A stretch of 64,000 nt of DNA. Source: Paenirhizobium selenitireducens ATCC BAA-1503. GTDB taxonomy: Bacteria > Pseudomonadota > Alphaproteobacteria > Rhizobiales > Rhizobiaceae. Below, piece after piece: positions 18,249-29,055 of this stretch. Both the position numbers and the translations under genes were made by a program. The first letter of the stretch is position 1. Each line of letters starts with the position of its first letter. The stretch is taken from positions 372,001 to 436,000 of the forward strand of contig NZ_JAEG01000002.1 in the NCBI RefSeq assembly GCF_000518785.1. Reading direction: 5' to 3'. Under the pieces are notes generated by a model that worked only from the letters and a program-made list of their open reading frames with translations, did not search any database and was not told the origin of the DNA.

Positions 18249-18267
18249 GAATTGAGCCGAGCACCGG

Positions 18268-19293
18268 ATGACCCCTGCCAACGACCTTCCTCTTGCGCTT
18301 AGCCAGGGCGACCCGGCAGGCATCGGTCCCGACATCGCGCTCGCCGCGTGGGTGAAGCGGGCGGAATACCAATTGCCGCCCTTCGTCTTCATCGGCGATC
18401 CGGCCGTGCTGGCGGTGCGCGCCCGGCAGCTTGAGCTTGACGTTCCGCTCAAGGAAACGGATGCAGGCGGTGCCGTCGGCCTGTTCGACAAGGCCCTGCC
18501 TGTTCTCCCCGTCCCGATCGGCTTCGACGTCGTCGCCGGAGAGCCGCATATCGCCAATGCCAAGGGCACGATTGCGGCGATCGAGACTGCCGTGCAGCTC
18601 TGCTTCGACGGCAAGGTCCGTGCCATGGTCACCAATCCGATCGCCAAGGCAGTGCTTTATGAAGCAGGCTTCGGCTTCCCGGGGCATACCGAATTCCTCG
18701 CCGACCTTGCCAGGCGCCGCACCGGCGAAACCTACCGCCCGGTGATGATGCTGGCCGGCCCCAAGGTTCGTGCCGTCCCGGTGACGATCCATATCCCGAT
18801 CAAGGACGTTCCCGGCGCGCTTTCCGAGGCGGCTATCGTCGAGACCTGCCGGATCGTCGCCACCGATCTCAAGAACCGTTTCGGCATCGCCCATCCCCGT
18901 CTTGCCGTCGCCGGGCTTAATCCGCATGCCGGAGAAGGTGGCGCGATCGGCCACGAGGACGAAGACATCATCCATCCGGCCATCATGAAGCTGCGCAGCG
19001 AGGGCATCGATGCCTTCGGCCCACTTCCGGCCGACACCATGTTCCATGACCAAGCCCGCCGCCGTTACGACGTGGCCATCTGCATGTATCACGATCAGGC
19101 GCTGATCCCGGTCAAGGCCCTCGGCTTCGACGATTCGGTCAATGTCACCCTCGGCCTTCCCTTCGTGCGCACCTCGCCGGATCATGGCACCGCGTTCGGC
19201 ATTGCCGGCCAGGGCATCGCTCGCGAGGATAGTCTGGTCGCGGCGCTGAAGCTTGCAGAGACGATCAGCCGGACGAGCGAAGCGCAATCCTGA
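18268..19293 (+). CDS. pdxA: 4-hydroxythreonine-4-phosphate dehydrogenase
   Basis: A 341-residue NAD-dependent enzyme of the DXP-dependent vitamin B6 pathway; its product is condensed by PdxJ. Family motifs visible: [14 protein letters not shown] at the N-terminus, [39 protein letters not shown] with metal-binding His, and [16 protein letters not shown], which holds the second metal His. Length is normal. It starts 19 bases after surA, and its TGA overlaps the rsmA ATG (TGATG), so both are co-transcribed. Confidence 0.96.
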   Translation: MTPANDLPLALSQGDPAGIGPDIALAAWVKRAEYQLPPFVFIGDPAVLAVRARQLELDVPLKETDAGGAVGLFDKALPVLPVPIGFDVVAGEPHIANAKGTIAAIETAVQLCFDGKVRAMVTNPIAKAVLYEAGFGFPGHTEFLADLARRRTGETYRPVMMLAGPKVRAVPVTIHIPIKDVPGALSEAAIVETCRIVATDLKNRFGIAHPRLAVAGLNPHAGEGGAIGHEDEDIIHPAIMKLRSEGIDAFGPLPADTMFHDQARRRYDVAICMYHDQALIPVKALGFDDSVNVTLGLPFVRTSPDHGTAFGIAGQGIAREDSLVAALKLAETISRTSEAQS

Positions 19294-20120
19294 TGGCTGC
19301 AATCGACGGACTGCCGCCGCTGCGTGACGTCATCGCCCGTCACGGTCTCGATGCGCGCAAGGCGCTCGGCCAGAACTTCCTGCTCGACCTGAACCTCACC
19401 CAGAAGATCGCCCGAACCGCGGGGCCGCTTGAGGGCGTCACCGTCTTCGAAGTGGGTCCCGGGCCGGGCGGGCTGACCCGCGCCATCCTGTCGCTCGGCG
19501 CCAAGAAAGTCATTGCCGTCGAGCGCGACGCGCGCTGCCTGCCGGCGCTGGCCGAAATCGCCGACCACTACCCCGGGCGTCTCGAGGTGATCGAGGGCGA
19601 TGCGCTGAAGACCGACTTCGAGGCGATGGCGCCGGAAGGCCCGGTCAAGATCATCGCCAACCTGCCCTACAATGTCGGCACGCAGTTGCTGATCAACTGG
19701 CTTCTGCCGCGGACGTGGCCGCCCTTCTGGCAGTCGCTGACGCTGATGTTCCAGAGGGAAGTCGGTCTGCGCATCGTCGCCGACGAGAGCGACGACCATT
19801 ATGGCCGGCTCGGCGTGCTGTGCGGCTGGCGCGCCGACGCGCATATGGCCTTCGACGTGCCGCCGCAGGCGTTCACCCCGCCGCCGAAGGTGACCTCCTC
19901 GGTCGTGCATCTTGTGCCGAGACCGCAGCCACTTCCCTGCGACGTGGAAAAGCTCGAACGGGTGACGCAGGCCGCCTTCGGCCAGCGCCGCAAGATGCTG
20001 CGCCAGAGCCTGAAATCACTCGGCGGCGAAGCCCTGCTTGCCAAGGCGGAGATCGATTCGGCACGCCGTGCCGAAACCTTGTCAGTCGAAGAGTTCTGCC
20101 GCATCGCCAATCTGCTGTAG
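19293..20120 (+). CDS. rsmA: 16S rRNA dimethyladenosine transferase
   Basis: A 275-residue SAM-dependent methyltransferase that dimethylates the two adjacent adenosines near the 3' end of 16S rRNA late in 30S assembly. It opens with [12 protein letters not shown], followed by the SAM-binding [15 protein letters not shown], the acidic strand VIAVERD, and the catalytic NLPYNVGT. The C-terminal helical domain carries [15 protein letters not shown]. It is the last gene of the lpt-surA-pdxA run and ends 18 bases from a convergent LysR gene. Confidence 0.97.
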   Translation: MAAIDGLPPLRDVIARHGLDARKALGQNFLLDLNLTQKIARTAGPLEGVTVFEVGPGPGGLTRAILSLGAKKVIAVERDARCLPALAEIADHYPGRLEVIEGDALKTDFEAMAPEGPVKIIANLPYNVGTQLLINWLLPRTWPPFWQSLTLMFQREVGLRIVADESDDHYGRLGVLCGWRADAHMAFDVPPQAFTPPPKVTSSVVHLVPRPQPLPCDVEKLERVTQAAFGQRRKMLRQSLKSLGGEALLAKAEIDSARRAETLSVEEFCRIANLL

Positions 20121-20138
20121 CGGCGACAGGCTGGCCGG

Positions 20139-21089
20139 CTATTGGCCGCCAGCGACCGTGGGTGCAACCTGGGCGCCCTCTTCCGGTGCCCCACCGTTCG
20201 CCTCCGCGACCAGCCAGTCCGCCAGTTGCTCGACGCCTGCACGTCGTGCCTTGGAGACGAGCAGCCAGTAGCCGCGCTCCTTGCGTTCCAGAACGGCCCC
20301 GGCGCGGCACAGCATGCCGCTGTCGATGATCTGGTCGACCAGGCCGAGCCAGCCCAGCGCCAGCCCCTGCCCTGCCAGCGCCGCCTGGATGACCATGGCA
20401 TAGGTATTGAAACTCATGTCGCCGAGCATGGCATCGGCCTTTCGGCTCGCCCCGGCTTGCGCCAGATAGCTTGTCCATTCGAACCACGGTGACGGCACGG
20501 CGGCATCCAGATGGATCAGCGGCACGCCCGCGAGCGCACCCGGATCCTCGAACGGGCCGTGCCGTTCGAGGAAGGCCGGGGTGCAGACCGGCAAGACCCG
20601 CTCCGGCATCAGCAGGATTCCGTCCTGGCCGAATTCTCCGCGCGATCCGAAGGCAACGGCGATGTCGGAATCCACCTCCCAGTCAGGGGCAAGGCGTTGC
20701 GTGGCGACGATCTGCAGATCCAGTTCCGGATGGGCCTGACGAAACGCGTGCATGCGGGGAATGAGCCAGAGGCTCGAAAAGGCATAGTCGGTGCAAAGCC
20801 GGATGACGGGCCTCTGACTGGCGGCGCGCATGACGCGCTCCAGTTCATCCATTTCCGCGACCGTGCGGGCGGCGATGTCGAACACCCGTCGGCCCTCGTC
20901 CGTCAGAGCCACGCCGCGATGCAGCCGGCGCAGAAGAGGCACCCCGAAACTCTGCTCCAGCTGGCGGATCTGATAGCTCACCGCCGGTTGGCTCAATCCT
21001 CGTGCACGTGCTGCGGCCGACAGCGAACCGCGTCGGCCTATCTCGACCAGGAGCCGCATCCATCCGAGGTCCACCGGCGCATCTGCCAT
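20139..21089 (-). CDS. LysR-family regulator of choline sulfate use
   Basis: A 316-residue regulator; the ATG at 21089 sits behind AAGGAG. The N-terminal winged helix-turn-helix reads GSLSAAARARGLSQPAVSYQIRQ in pieces (AAARARGLSQPAVSYQ), and the rest is a LysR effector domain. Its divergent neighbours are a choline-binding protein gene and choline sulfatase. A LysR-type regulator constantly linked to these two is known as the putative choline sulfate-utilisation transcription factor, and this gene fits. It probably acts on the 102-base divergent promoter region and on its own gene. The inducer is presumably choline or choline sulfate. Confidence 0.85.
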   Translation of the reverse strand: MADAPVDLGWMRLLVEIGRRGSLSAAARARGLSQPAVSYQIRQLEQSFGVPLLRRLHRGVALTDEGRRVFDIAARTVAEMDELERVMRAASQRPVIRLCTDYAFSSLWLIPRMHAFRQAHPELDLQIVATQRLAPDWEVDSDIAVAFGSRGEFGQDGILLMPERVLPVCTPAFLERHGPFEDPGALAGVPLIHLDAAVPSPWFEWTSYLAQAGASRKADAMLGDMSFNTYAMVIQAALAGQGLALGWLGLVDQIIDSGMLCRAGAVLERKERGYWLLVSKARRAGVEQLADWLVAEANGGAPEEGAQVAPTVAGGQ

Positions 21090-21191
21090 AAACACTCCTT
21101 ATGTCAACGATCGAAATTCTCCAGCTTCACAGCCTATCGCAGTTTCCGTTTCAATAAAGCTAGCGAATGTCAAAAAAGAGGGAACGAAGAC

Positions 21192-22151
21192 ATGCTTAAG
21201 AACAAGGGCTTGACCAGATACTGGCTCGGCGGCGTCGCGCTCGCCGTTTCCATCGGCGCAGCCGCACCAGCTGTGGCCGCCGATGCCGAGAGCTGCCGGA
21301 CCATACGCCTCTCCGATCCCGGCTGGACGGACATCACCGCGACCAACGGCGTGGCGTCCGTGCTGCTCGATGGGCTCGGCTATCAGGCCGAGGTCAAAAC
21401 GCTCGCCGTGCCGATCGGATACCAGTCGATGAAGAACGGCGAGATCGACGTCTTCCTCGGCAACTGGATGCCGGCGCAGCAGGCCTTCATCGACGACCTC
21501 AACGCCGCCAAGGCGATCGAAGTGATCAACAAGAATCTCGAAGGCGCCAAATTCACCCTGGCGGTGCCCACCGCCTCGGCCGATAAGGGCGTCAAGGACT
21601 TCGCCGACCTCGAAAAGCATGGCGACGACTTCGAACGCACGATCTACGGCATCGAGCCCGGCGCACCGGCCAATCTCAACATACAGAAGATGATCGATGC
21701 CGGCGAATTCGGGCTGAAGGACTGGAAGCTCGTCGAATCCGGCGAACAGGCCATGCTCTCGCAGGTCGAACGAGCGACGAAGGAAGGCAAGGGCGTGGTC
21801 TTCCTTGCCTGGGCACCGCATCCGATGAACGAGCGTTTCCAGATCACCTATCTCTCCGGCGGTGACGCCCATTTCGGTCCCAACTACGGCGGCGCCGAAG
21901 TCTATACACTGGCCCGCACCGGCTGGTCGGAGACCTGCCCGAACGCGGCGAGCCTGTTCAAGCAGCTCAAGTTCGAAGTGGGCATGGAGAACGTGCTGAT
22001 GGGCGAGATCCTTGGCGGCAAGGATTCCAAGGAGGCGGCGAGCGCATGGCTCAAGGCCAACCCCGCAGCGCTCGAACCCTGGCTGGCGGGTGTGACCACG
22101 TTCGACGGCAAGCCGGGTGCCGACGCGGTCAAGTCGTCCCTCGGGCTCTGA
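21192..22151 (+). CDS. choX: Choline ABC transporter substrate-binding protein
   Basis: A 319-residue periplasmic protein. The signal peptide covers ~1-30 (LGGVALAVSIGAAAPAVAA, then DAES). It is an OpuAC/ProX-type glycine-betaine/choline binder: IRLSDPGWTDITATNG, then VFLGNWMPAQQAF, where Trp and Asn belong to the choline pocket, and VFLAWAPHPMN with a second Trp. ChoX of Sinorhizobium is the closest relative I can name. The ATG is chosen because the signal peptide starts there; the longer open frame only mirrors the LysR gene. No permease or ATPase gene follows, so those must be encoded elsewhere. betC starts 14 bases later. Confidence 0.88.
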   Translation: MLKNKGLTRYWLGGVALAVSIGAAAPAVAADAESCRTIRLSDPGWTDITATNGVASVLLDGLGYQAEVKTLAVPIGYQSMKNGEIDVFLGNWMPAQQAFIDDLNAAKAIEVINKNLEGAKFTLAVPTASADKGVKDFADLEKHGDDFERTIYGIEPGAPANLNIQKMIDAGEFGLKDWKLVESGEQAMLSQVERATKEGKGVVFLAWAPHPMNERFQITYLSGGDAHFGPNYGGAEVYTLARTGWSETCPNAASLFKQLKFEVGMENVLMGEILGGKDSKEAASAWLKANPAALEPWLAGVTTFDGKPGADAVKSSLGL

Positions 22152-22164
22152 GAAGGAAAACGTC

Positions 22165-23682
22165 GTGCAATCCCGTCCCAACATCCTGATCCTGATGGTG
22201 GATCAATTCAACGGCACACTGTTTCCGGACGGGCCGGCCGAATTTCTCCACGCACCCCATCTGCAATCCCTGGCGGAGCGCTCCGTGCGCTTCGCCAACA
22301 CCTATACGGCCAGCCCGCTCTGCGCGCCTGCCCGCGCCTCGTTCATGTCAGGGCAATTGCCGAGCCGCACCCGCGTCTACGACAATGCCGCGGAATTCGC
22401 CTCCGACATTCCGACCTTCGCCCACCACCTGCGCAATGCCGGTTACCAGACCAGCCTGTCGGGCAAGATGCATTTCGTCGGCCCCGACCAGTTGCACGGC
22501 TTCGAAGAACGGCTGACCACCGACATCTATCCCGCCGATTTCGGCTGGACGCCCGATTATTCGAAGCCGGGCGAACGCATCGACTGGTGGTACCACAATC
22601 TCGGTTCCGTCACCGGGGCGGGCGTGGCGGAAATCACCAACCAGATGGAGTATGATGACGAGGTCGCCTACCATGCGACACGCCGCCTCTACGATCTGTC
22701 GCGCGGCCAGGACGAGCGCCCGTGGAGCCTGACGGTGAGCTTCACCCACCCCCACGACCCTTATGTGGCCCGGCGCAAGTTCTGGGACCTCTACGAGGAC
22801 TGTCCGGCACTCGACCCGGCCGTTCCGGCGATCCCCTACGAGGACCAGGACCCGCATTCGAAACGGCTGATGGATGCCTGCGACCACACGGCCTTTGCCA
22901 TCACCGACGAGGACATCCGCCAAGCCCGCCGCGGCTATTTCGCCAATGTCTCCTATGTCGACGAGAAGATCGGGGAGATCCTCGACGTGCTGGAGCGGAC
23001 CCGCATGGCGGACAATACCGCCATCCTGTTCGTCTCCGACCATGGCGACATGCTGGGCGAGCGCGGTCTGTGGTTCAAGATGAACTTCTTCGAGGGATCG
23101 GCCCGCGTGCCGCTGATGCTCTGTGCCCCCGGGCTGGAGCCGAGGCTGGTCACCGAGCCCGTATCGACGCTCGACGTCACGCCGACGCTCGCGCGCCTTG
23201 CCGGCATCGACATGTCCGCGCTCGCCGCCTGGACCGATGGGGAGGACCTGCTGCCGCTTGCGACCGGCAAGGGGGCACGCAGTCCTGTGCCGATGGAGTA
23301 TGCGGCGGAGGGTTCGATTGCGCCGCTGGTCGGGTTACGGGACGGTCGCTTCAAGCTGACGCTGTGCGATCGTGATCCGCCGATCCTCGTCGACCTTGAG
23401 GAGGATCCGCAGGAACTGCACAATCTCGCAGGTCAGCCGGCCCATGCCGAAACCTTCCAGCGTCTTGAGGCGGCAGCGGCCAAGCGCTGGGACCTCAAGC
23501 GCTATGACGCTGCCGTGCGGGAAAGCCAGGCGCGGCGTCACGTCGTCTATGCGGCGCTGCGCAACGGCGCCTACTTCCCTTGGGACTACCAGCCCTTGCA
23601 GAAGGCATCCGAGCGCTACATGCGCAACCATATGGATCTGAACGTGCTTGAGGATAACCAGCGCTTCCCGCGCGGCGAATGA
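22165..23682 (+). CDS. betC: Choline-sulfatase
   Basis: A 505-residue sulfatase that hydrolyses choline-O-sulfate to choline and sulfate, feeding betaine synthesis and sulfur supply. The GTG start at 22165 lies behind AAGGA and gives the family N-terminus (QSRPNILILMVDQFNG), with metal-binding Asp13. Cys53 in SPLCAPARAS is the residue modified to formylglycine. VSDHGDMLGERGLWFK supplies further metal ligands, and the C-terminal region (NGAYFPWDYQP) is characteristic of choline sulfatases. It is co-transcribed with choX. A terminator follows at 23776. Confidence 0.93.
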   Translation: MQSRPNILILMVDQFNGTLFPDGPAEFLHAPHLQSLAERSVRFANTYTASPLCAPARASFMSGQLPSRTRVYDNAAEFASDIPTFAHHLRNAGYQTSLSGKMHFVGPDQLHGFEERLTTDIYPADFGWTPDYSKPGERIDWWYHNLGSVTGAGVAEITNQMEYDDEVAYHATRRLYDLSRGQDERPWSLTVSFTHPHDPYVARRKFWDLYEDCPALDPAVPAIPYEDQDPHSKRLMDACDHTAFAITDEDIRQARRGYFANVSYVDEKIGEILDVLERTRMADNTAILFVSDHGDMLGERGLWFKMNFFEGSARVPLMLCAPGLEPRLVTEPVSTLDVTPTLARLAGIDMSALAAWTDGEDLLPLATGKGARSPVPMEYAAEGSIAPLVGLRDGRFKLTLCDRDPPILVDLEEDPQELHNLAGQPAHAETFQRLEAAAAKRWDLKRYDAAVRESQARRHVVYAALRNGAYFPWDYQPLQKASERYMRNHMDLNVLEDNQRFPRGE

Positions 23683-23775
23683 GGCAGGCCGGCAGGCGGC
23701 GGGGCGGATCGCCCGTCTTCCGTTCACCAGAGCCTCTTGCCGACACATCAGAGGACCCGGTGACGCAGAAAGAGA

Positions 23776-23797
23776 GACGGGGGCCAGAGCCCCCGTC
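23776..23797. terminator. Bidirectional terminator hairpin
   Basis: A 9-bp stem (GACGGGGGC with its complement) with a CAGA loop lies between the convergent betC and chemoreceptor genes. On the minus strand it is followed by pyrimidine-rich TCTCTTTCTGC, so it suits the chemoreceptor gene best and may also stop betC transcripts. Confidence 0.7.
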
Positions 23798-23819
23798 GAT
23801 AGTTGGATCGAAGAGACGA

Positions 23820-26006
23820 TCAAGCGGCACGCGCGGTACCGCCGCGCCCTGCCTGCGTCAGGCGAAAGAGCGCCACCTGCCCGTTCAGCCTGTTCGCCTC
23901 GTTGGCAAGACCGTGCGTAGCCGCACTGGTTTCCTCGACCATGGCTGCGTTCTGCTGCGTCACCTGATCCATCTGCCCGACAGCAGCACTGATCTCGCCA
24001 AGGGCAGCCGACTGCTGGCGCGCGGCCGAAATGATTTCCCTGATCTCTTCATTGATTTTGAACACGTGCGATTCGATGCCGCGTAACGCCTCGCCGGTAT
24101 TACCCACCAGGGTCACGCCAGTCTTGACTTCACCTGCCGATCGGGCAATCAGCTCCTTGATCTCGCGCGCGGCCTGTGCAGAGCGTTGGGCGAGTTCCCG
24201 CACTTCCTGGGCAACCACAGCAAAGCCTTTTCCGGCTTCGCCAGCACGCGCTGCTTCGACACCGGCATTGAGCGCCAGGAGGTTGGTCTGGAAGGCGATC
24301 TCATCGATGACGCCGATGATCTGGCCGATCTGGCCCGACGACTGCTCGATTCGGCCCATCGCATCCACGGTATCGCGGACCACGGCCCCAGAATGTTGCG
24401 CATCGACCGTTGCGCGTCCCACCAACCCGCCAGCCAATTCGGCGCGACGGCTCACGTCGCGCAGGCCCGTGGTGATCTCGGCAATAGACGCGGATGCCTC
24501 CTCAAGGGCCGCTGCCTGCCTTTCCGTGCGCTGCGCCAGATTCTCGGCGGCATGCTGCAGTTCACCCGTGCCGCCATGAATGATCCGGGTGCTGTCACCG
24601 ATCGTCGACATGACCGCCAGCAACCTGTCCATCGAGCCGTTGAAGTTATGGCGTAGCGCGTCGAGATCCTCGGCAAACGGCTGGCTCACACGATAGCCGA
24701 GATCTCCAGCGGCCAAGGCGTCGAGCGCGTCGGCAAGCTGGTCGACAGCGAAGGCGATCTGCGTCGCCCGCTCGGCCCGCTCCTGCTCGGCCTGACGTTC
24801 CCTCGCCTGTTTTGCGGCGAGGTTGCGCATCTGCTCGTCATGCTCGCGCGCCGCCTGCTCCTCGGAATTGGTGATGCACTGCCGAATGGCCTGCCCCATG
24901 CGGCCAATTTCGTCCTTGCCCTCGGAGTGGATGAGATGGACATTGGCCTCGCCGGCTGCCAGTCGCTGCACCGCGTCCGTCAGCATGCCCAGGGGGCGGA
25001 CCACGGTATAGGTAAGCGAAGTGGTCAGCACGAACGCGACAAGGAATCCGCTTCCGACGATGGCCAGAACCACGACAAGGTGCTGAAACTCGGCTTCGGC
25101 GATATTCGTCGCATCCTGGACGATTTCCGCGAGCGTCTTGTTCTCGACCTCCTTGAGTTGCTCCATCCGTCGGGTCGTCGTGGCGAACCACGCACCCGCA
25201 TCGAGGCCGGACAAGTCCTTCGACGCGTCGAAAGACAGCAACTTCTGCCGGTATTCCTGGACCTTACCGGCCTCCTCCGTCTCGATTCCCGCCTGAAACC
25301 GGGAGCGCACGTCTTCCGGCAGGAGCTCGATGTACTGGCCTAGCAGCGCCTTCTGCGCGCCCTGCAATCCGGCGAACTCAAGATAGGTCCTGGAATCGAG
25401 CGCCCCCGCCGTGAGGTATCCGTTGCCCATGCCTCGCTCCTGGCCGGCCACTTCCTTGGCATTCATCAGCAGGCTGTAGGCGATCAGTTTTCCGGTAATG
25501 CTCTTCGACGTGACCGCCAGCGAAAACTCCCGGGACAGGTTCATAAGATGCACGATGACGCCCGTGTAGTAACCGAATGCCTCGGGTCGCTCGACTGCCA
25601 AGCGGTCGATCCTGCCGCGCATTTCCACGAGGCCATCAAGTTCGGTGCGGATCGCCTCGGCGTGCCGGGTCATTCGGGGATCGTTCTCGGCCGTGATATT
25701 CTCGACCACGACTGACATCGCCTGAACATGGGGCGCGGCCTTGTCGCGCAACGCAGCCAATTCGGCACCGCGCTGCTGGCCTTTCGATCCAAGAAAACCG
25801 GCCGTCATGCCCCGCTCGGCTTGCAGTTCGTGGACCAGATCGCCAATCAGGGCGAGATCGGCACCGACATCCTGTAGATGCCTGGCATCGCGGTAACTCT
25901 GCAGTGTGGCCATGGCCTGCAGGAAGGAGAGAACTGCAGCGGCGGCAAGCGGCACGGCCAAGGCAGCAAGCAATCTCCATTTTACAGGAACATCAATAAG
26001 ACGCAT
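23820..26006 (-). CDS. Methyl-accepting chemotaxis protein with NIT domain
   Basis: A 728-residue membrane receptor. Helix 1 is at ~10-27 ([17 protein letters not shown]). The periplasmic part up to ~310 matches the NIT (nitrate- and nitrite-sensing) helical bundle: [20 protein letters not shown] is its hallmark, with Arg residues that could bind an anion. Helix 2 ([19 protein letters not shown]), a HAMP domain ([19 protein letters not shown]), and the long signalling coil follow, with tip [20 protein letters not shown]. It signals to CheA. Nitrate as ligand is inferred from the domain name only. An AT-rich promoter region lies in the 147 bases upstream. Confidence 0.92.
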   Translation of the reverse strand: MRLIDVPVKWRLLAALAVPLAAAAVLSFLQAMATLQSYRDARHLQDVGADLALIGDLVHELQAERGMTAGFLGSKGQQRGAELAALRDKAAPHVQAMSVVVENITAENDPRMTRHAEAIRTELDGLVEMRGRIDRLAVERPEAFGYYTGVIVHLMNLSREFSLAVTSKSITGKLIAYSLLMNAKEVAGQERGMGNGYLTAGALDSRTYLEFAGLQGAQKALLGQYIELLPEDVRSRFQAGIETEEAGKVQEYRQKLLSFDASKDLSGLDAGAWFATTTRRMEQLKEVENKTLAEIVQDATNIAEAEFQHLVVVLAIVGSGFLVAFVLTTSLTYTVVRPLGMLTDAVQRLAAGEANVHLIHSEGKDEIGRMGQAIRQCITNSEEQAAREHDEQMRNLAAKQARERQAEQERAERATQIAFAVDQLADALDALAAGDLGYRVSQPFAEDLDALRHNFNGSMDRLLAVMSTIGDSTRIIHGGTGELQHAAENLAQRTERQAAALEEASASIAEITTGLRDVSRRAELAGGLVGRATVDAQHSGAVVRDTVDAMGRIEQSSGQIGQIIGVIDEIAFQTNLLALNAGVEAARAGEAGKGFAVVAQEVRELAQRSAQAAREIKELIARSAGEVKTGVTLVGNTGEALRGIESHVFKINEEIREIISAARQQSAALGEISAAVGQMDQVTQQNAAMVEETSAATHGLANEANRLNGQVALFRLTQAGRGGTARAA

Positions 26007-26153
26007 GTCATCCCCCGAAAGACGCCCGACGCGGGCATAAAAACCTGGGACACTCTATGCGTGCCATTATTGCATTTTAGTTAAATTTAATCTTCTTTGG
26101 TGGCAATCTTGCATCCTTGCAACCATTGGAAATGCTTCCAGAGAAATCTGCCG

Positions 26154-26801
26154 TTATCTCACCAAGTCGCTGACGAAGTCGAACAGCCCATGGCGACGGT
26201 CGCGGCGCAGGCGCTCGGCCTTGACGATCGACTGTACCGCATCGAAGGCGGCATCGAGGTCGTCGTTGACGATCACGTAGTCATATTCGCGCCAATGGGA
26301 GATCTCCGCCCGCGAATTGGCAAGCCGGGTCTGGATGACTTCCTCGGTGTCTTCGGCCCGGCGGTGCAGCCGGGACTGCAGTTCCGCCATGGTCGGCGGG
26401 AGGATGAAGATCGACACGACGTCCGCCTTCATCTTGTCCTGCAACTGCTGGGCACCCTGCCAGTCGATGTCGAACAGCATGTCGCGGCCCTCCGACATGG
26501 CAAGCTCGACAGGATCGCGCGGCGTGCCGTAGAAATTGCCGTGGACCTCCGCCCATTCCAGCAGGGAATCCGAATCGCGCATGCGCTCGAACTCGCGCTG
26601 CGAGACGAAGTGGTAGTGTACCCCCTCTATCTCGCTCTGCCTGCGCTGGCGCGTGGTGACGCTCACCGACATGCCGATCTGGCGGTCGCGTTCCATCAGA
26701 TTGCGGGCGATCGTCGACTTTCCCGCGCCCGACGGCGACGAGATCACCAGCATCAGCCCGCGGCGCGCGATCGGTATGATCGTCCCCTTGCCCTCTACCA
26801 T
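26154..26801 (-). CDS. gmk: Guanylate kinase
   Basis: A 215-residue kinase converting GMP to GDP with ATP. P-loop [10 protein letters not shown] is at ~21-30; the GMP-binding region shows [15 protein letters not shown] and [12 protein letters not shown], and [10 protein letters not shown] follows. The start ATG has GGAG upstream; residues before the P-loop are a little longer than in E. coli, as usual in rhizobia. It starts four bases after the yicC stop and is the last gene of the minus-strand run, which continues to a separately promoted chemoreceptor gene. Confidence 0.96.
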   Translation of the reverse strand: MVEGKGTIIPIARRGLMLVISSPSGAGKSTIARNLMERDRQIGMSVSVTTRQRRQSEIEGVHYHFVSQREFERMRDSDSLLEWAEVHGNFYGTPRDPVELAMSEGRDMLFDIDWQGAQQLQDKMKADVVSIFILPPTMAELQSRLHRRAEDTEEVIQTRLANSRAEISHWREYDYVIVNDDLDAAFDAVQSIVKAERLRRDRRHGLFDFVSDLVR

Positions 26802-26805
26802 CGGT

Positions 26806-27696
26806 TCACTCCAAATTCTGGACCTGTTCGCGGAACTGGTCGATCACGACCTTCAACTCGATGCCCGCGGAGGTCACGGCCACGGAATTCGACTTCGAGC
26901 AGATCGTATTCGATTCGCGGTTGAATTCCTGCGCAATGAAATCGAGTTTGCGGCCGACGGGGCCGCCCATGGCGAGAAGATCGCGGGCGGCGGCGACATG
27001 CGCCTTCAGCCGGTCGATTTCCTCGCGCAAATCGGCGCGGGTGGCTAGCAGCGCCGCCTCGGCGTAGAGCCGGTCGCGGTCGAGCGTCGCGGCGGCGCCG
27101 ATCAGTGCGGCGATCTGGCTTTCCAGCTTCCGGGTGATCTCGTCCGGCTGGCGCGACGGGTCAGCCTCGACCATGTGTGCAAGCTCTTCGATCCGCTGCA
27201 CCTGGTCCGTCAGCAGGCGACAGAGCGCATCACCCTCGATCCGCCGCATCTCGCACAGCGCGTGTACCGCCTGTTCGAGGCCGTTGAGCACATCGGCGTC
27301 ACGCCGGGCGAGCGCGTCGACGTCGTCGGCGGCCTCCTTGAATTCGACGAGCCCGCGGATCGATAGAAGGGCATCGAGCGTCAGCGGCGCGGGATCGACC
27401 AGTCCGGCACCGAGATCCTGGCGCAGCTTCAGCACGGCATCGAGCGTCTCGCGGTTGAGCACCGCCTCGACGCGGTTCTCGCTGACCTGCACGGTCAATC
27501 CGACCTGCACATTGCCGCGCGTGACATATTGCGAGACCAGACGGCGGACTTCGCCCTCGAAATTCTCCATGCCCTGCGGCAGGCGCATGCGGATATCCAG
27601 GCCCTTGCCGTTGACCGAGCGCAGTTCCCACGCCCAGCGATATCGCCCGACGGTGCCTTCGCTGCGGGCAAAACCGGTCATGGATTGCAGTGCCAT
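26806..27696 (-). CDS. yicC: YicC/YloC family endoribonuclease
   Basis: A 296-residue protein; the ATG at 27696 opens the conserved [14 protein letters not shown]. The N-terminal YicC domain contains [17 protein letters not shown]; the C-terminal DUF1732 region contains [13 protein letters not shown] and the highly conserved [16 protein letters not shown] and KSN segments. E. coli YicC is reported to be an endoribonuclease linked to small-RNA turnover. Placement directly before gmk is typical of the family. No defects seen. Confidence 0.92.
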   Translation of the reverse strand: MALQSMTGFARSEGTVGRYRWAWELRSVNGKGLDIRMRLPQGMENFEGEVRRLVSQYVTRGNVQVGLTVQVSENRVEAVLNRETLDAVLKLRQDLGAGLVDPAPLTLDALLSIRGLVEFKEAADDVDALARRDADVLNGLEQAVHALCEMRRIEGDALCRLLTDQVQRIEELAHMVEADPSRQPDEITRKLESQIAALIGAAATLDRDRLYAEAALLATRADLREEIDRLKAHVAAARDLLAMGGPVGRKLDFIAQEFNRESNTICSKSNSVAVTSAGIELKVVIDQFREQVQNLE

Positions 27697-27718
27697 CGCC
27701 CTACCCTCGCCTTGGAGA

Positions 27719-28939
27719 TCAGTTCGTCTTCTTCTTCTTGACGGCAGCCGCATCCGGGTCGCTCTCCGGGGTCGCATCGACCGCAGCGCCCGGATCCTCG
27801 CCGCGCTCCGCCTCAAGCTTGCGCCAGCTCTTCACATTGGCGTTGTGCTCCTCCAGCGTGGCTGCGAAGACATGGCCACCGGTGCCGTCGGCGACGAAGT
27901 AGAGGTCCTTGGTCTTCCACGGATGAGCGACAGCCTCAAGAGCAGCGCGGCCGGGATTGGCGATCGGCCCTGGCGGCAGGCCCTTGATGACATAGGTGTT
28001 GTACGGCGTCTCTTTCTTCAGGTCCGACTGGTAGATCGGCCGGTCGGCCGGCTTGCCGTCGCCGCCGAACAGGCCGTAGACGATCGTCGGGTCGGACTGC
28101 AGCCGCATGCCCTTGGCCATGCGGTTGATGAAGACGGAAGCCACATGGGCGCGCTCGTCGTCCTTGCCCGTTTCCTTCTCGACGATGGAGGCGAGCGTGA
28201 CGAACTCCTCCTTGGTCTTCAAGGGCAGGTCCGGATCGCGCTTTTCCCAGATCTGGTCGACCAGCTTGGCCTGCGCCGCAGCCATCTGGTTGATGATCTC
28301 GGTGCGCTTGGTGCCGCGCGAATATTTGTAGGTATCGGGCCGGAGCGAACCCTCGACCGGCAGTTCGGCCGGCAGTTCGCCTTCGAGCACCGGATCGTCT
28401 GCCAGCCGCTTGAACATCTGCTTGACGGTGAGGCCCTCCGGCATCGAGACGGAATAGAGGATGGACTTGCCGGACTTCAGCAGTTCCATGATTTCCTTCA
28501 TCGAGGCCCCGGCCTTGATCTCATACTCGCCGGCCTTGAGGCTTTCGCCCTCCCGCAGATAGGTCGAGGTGACGTGGCGGAAGATGCGGGCATCGGCAAT
28601 GATGCCGTTGCGCTCCAGGCTGCCGGCGATTTCGGCAAGGCCTGCACCGGTGCGCACGACGAAATTGGTGTTGGTCGCAAGCGGGCCGGGATTCTGGTAG
28701 GCCTGCATGGCGTAAAAGAAGACGGCAACCGCGATCACGCAGACCACCACCGTCATCGTCATCAGGAAGTTGAGGAAGATCACCAGCTGGCTGCGCGCCT
28801 TGCGCGAGCGGCGTGGCGGCGCGGGGACTCGTTCCGGACGCAGCGCCTCGGTCGGAGACTTCGGAATAATCGGCCCCTTCGCAGACGTTTCCGCTCCGCG
28901 ACCAAAGGAAACCCCGCTGTTCTGGCTATTGTCGGTCAC
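27719..28939 (-). CDS. mltG: Endolytic transglycosylase MltG
   Basis: A 406-residue single-pass inner-membrane enzyme that cuts nascent peptidoglycan strands and thereby sets their length. The GTG at 28939 has AGGA six bases upstream; an upstream TTG is too close to that site. About 50 cytoplasmic residues precede the helix LNFLMTMTVVVCVIAVAVFF. The periplasmic YceG domain carries ASIVEKETG with the catalytic Glu, FINRMAKGMRLQSDPT, and YNTYVIKGLPPGPIANPG. The C-terminus is a short acidic then Lys-rich tail. It lies between fabF and yicC in the same orientation. Confidence 0.93.
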   Translation of the reverse strand: MTDNSQNSGVSFGRGAETSAKGPIIPKSPTEALRPERVPAPPRRSRKARSQLVIFLNFLMTMTVVVCVIAVAVFFYAMQAYQNPGPLATNTNFVVRTGAGLAEIAGSLERNGIIADARIFRHVTSTYLREGESLKAGEYEIKAGASMKEIMELLKSGKSILYSVSMPEGLTVKQMFKRLADDPVLEGELPAELPVEGSLRPDTYKYSRGTKRTEIINQMAAAQAKLVDQIWEKRDPDLPLKTKEEFVTLASIVEKETGKDDERAHVASVFINRMAKGMRLQSDPTIVYGLFGGDGKPADRPIYQSDLKKETPYNTYVIKGLPPGPIANPGRAALEAVAHPWKTKDLYFVADGTGGHVFAATLEEHNANVKSWRKLEAERGEDPGAAVDATPESDPDAAAVKKKKTN

Positions 28940-29055
28940 CGGCAATCCTCTTCAGTTCGGTATCGCTGCTGTCTGGCCAAGCAATACGGCAAAAAGCAGG
29001 TGGAAGCCGGGCTTGCGCCCCGGCATCCACAAACTTCGCCGTGCTCGCGCGGCGC

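Noticed and set aside
20511-21191. Long 5' extension of the ChoX frame
   Set aside because: It only mirrors the LysR gene; ChoX has a proper signal peptide starting at 21192.
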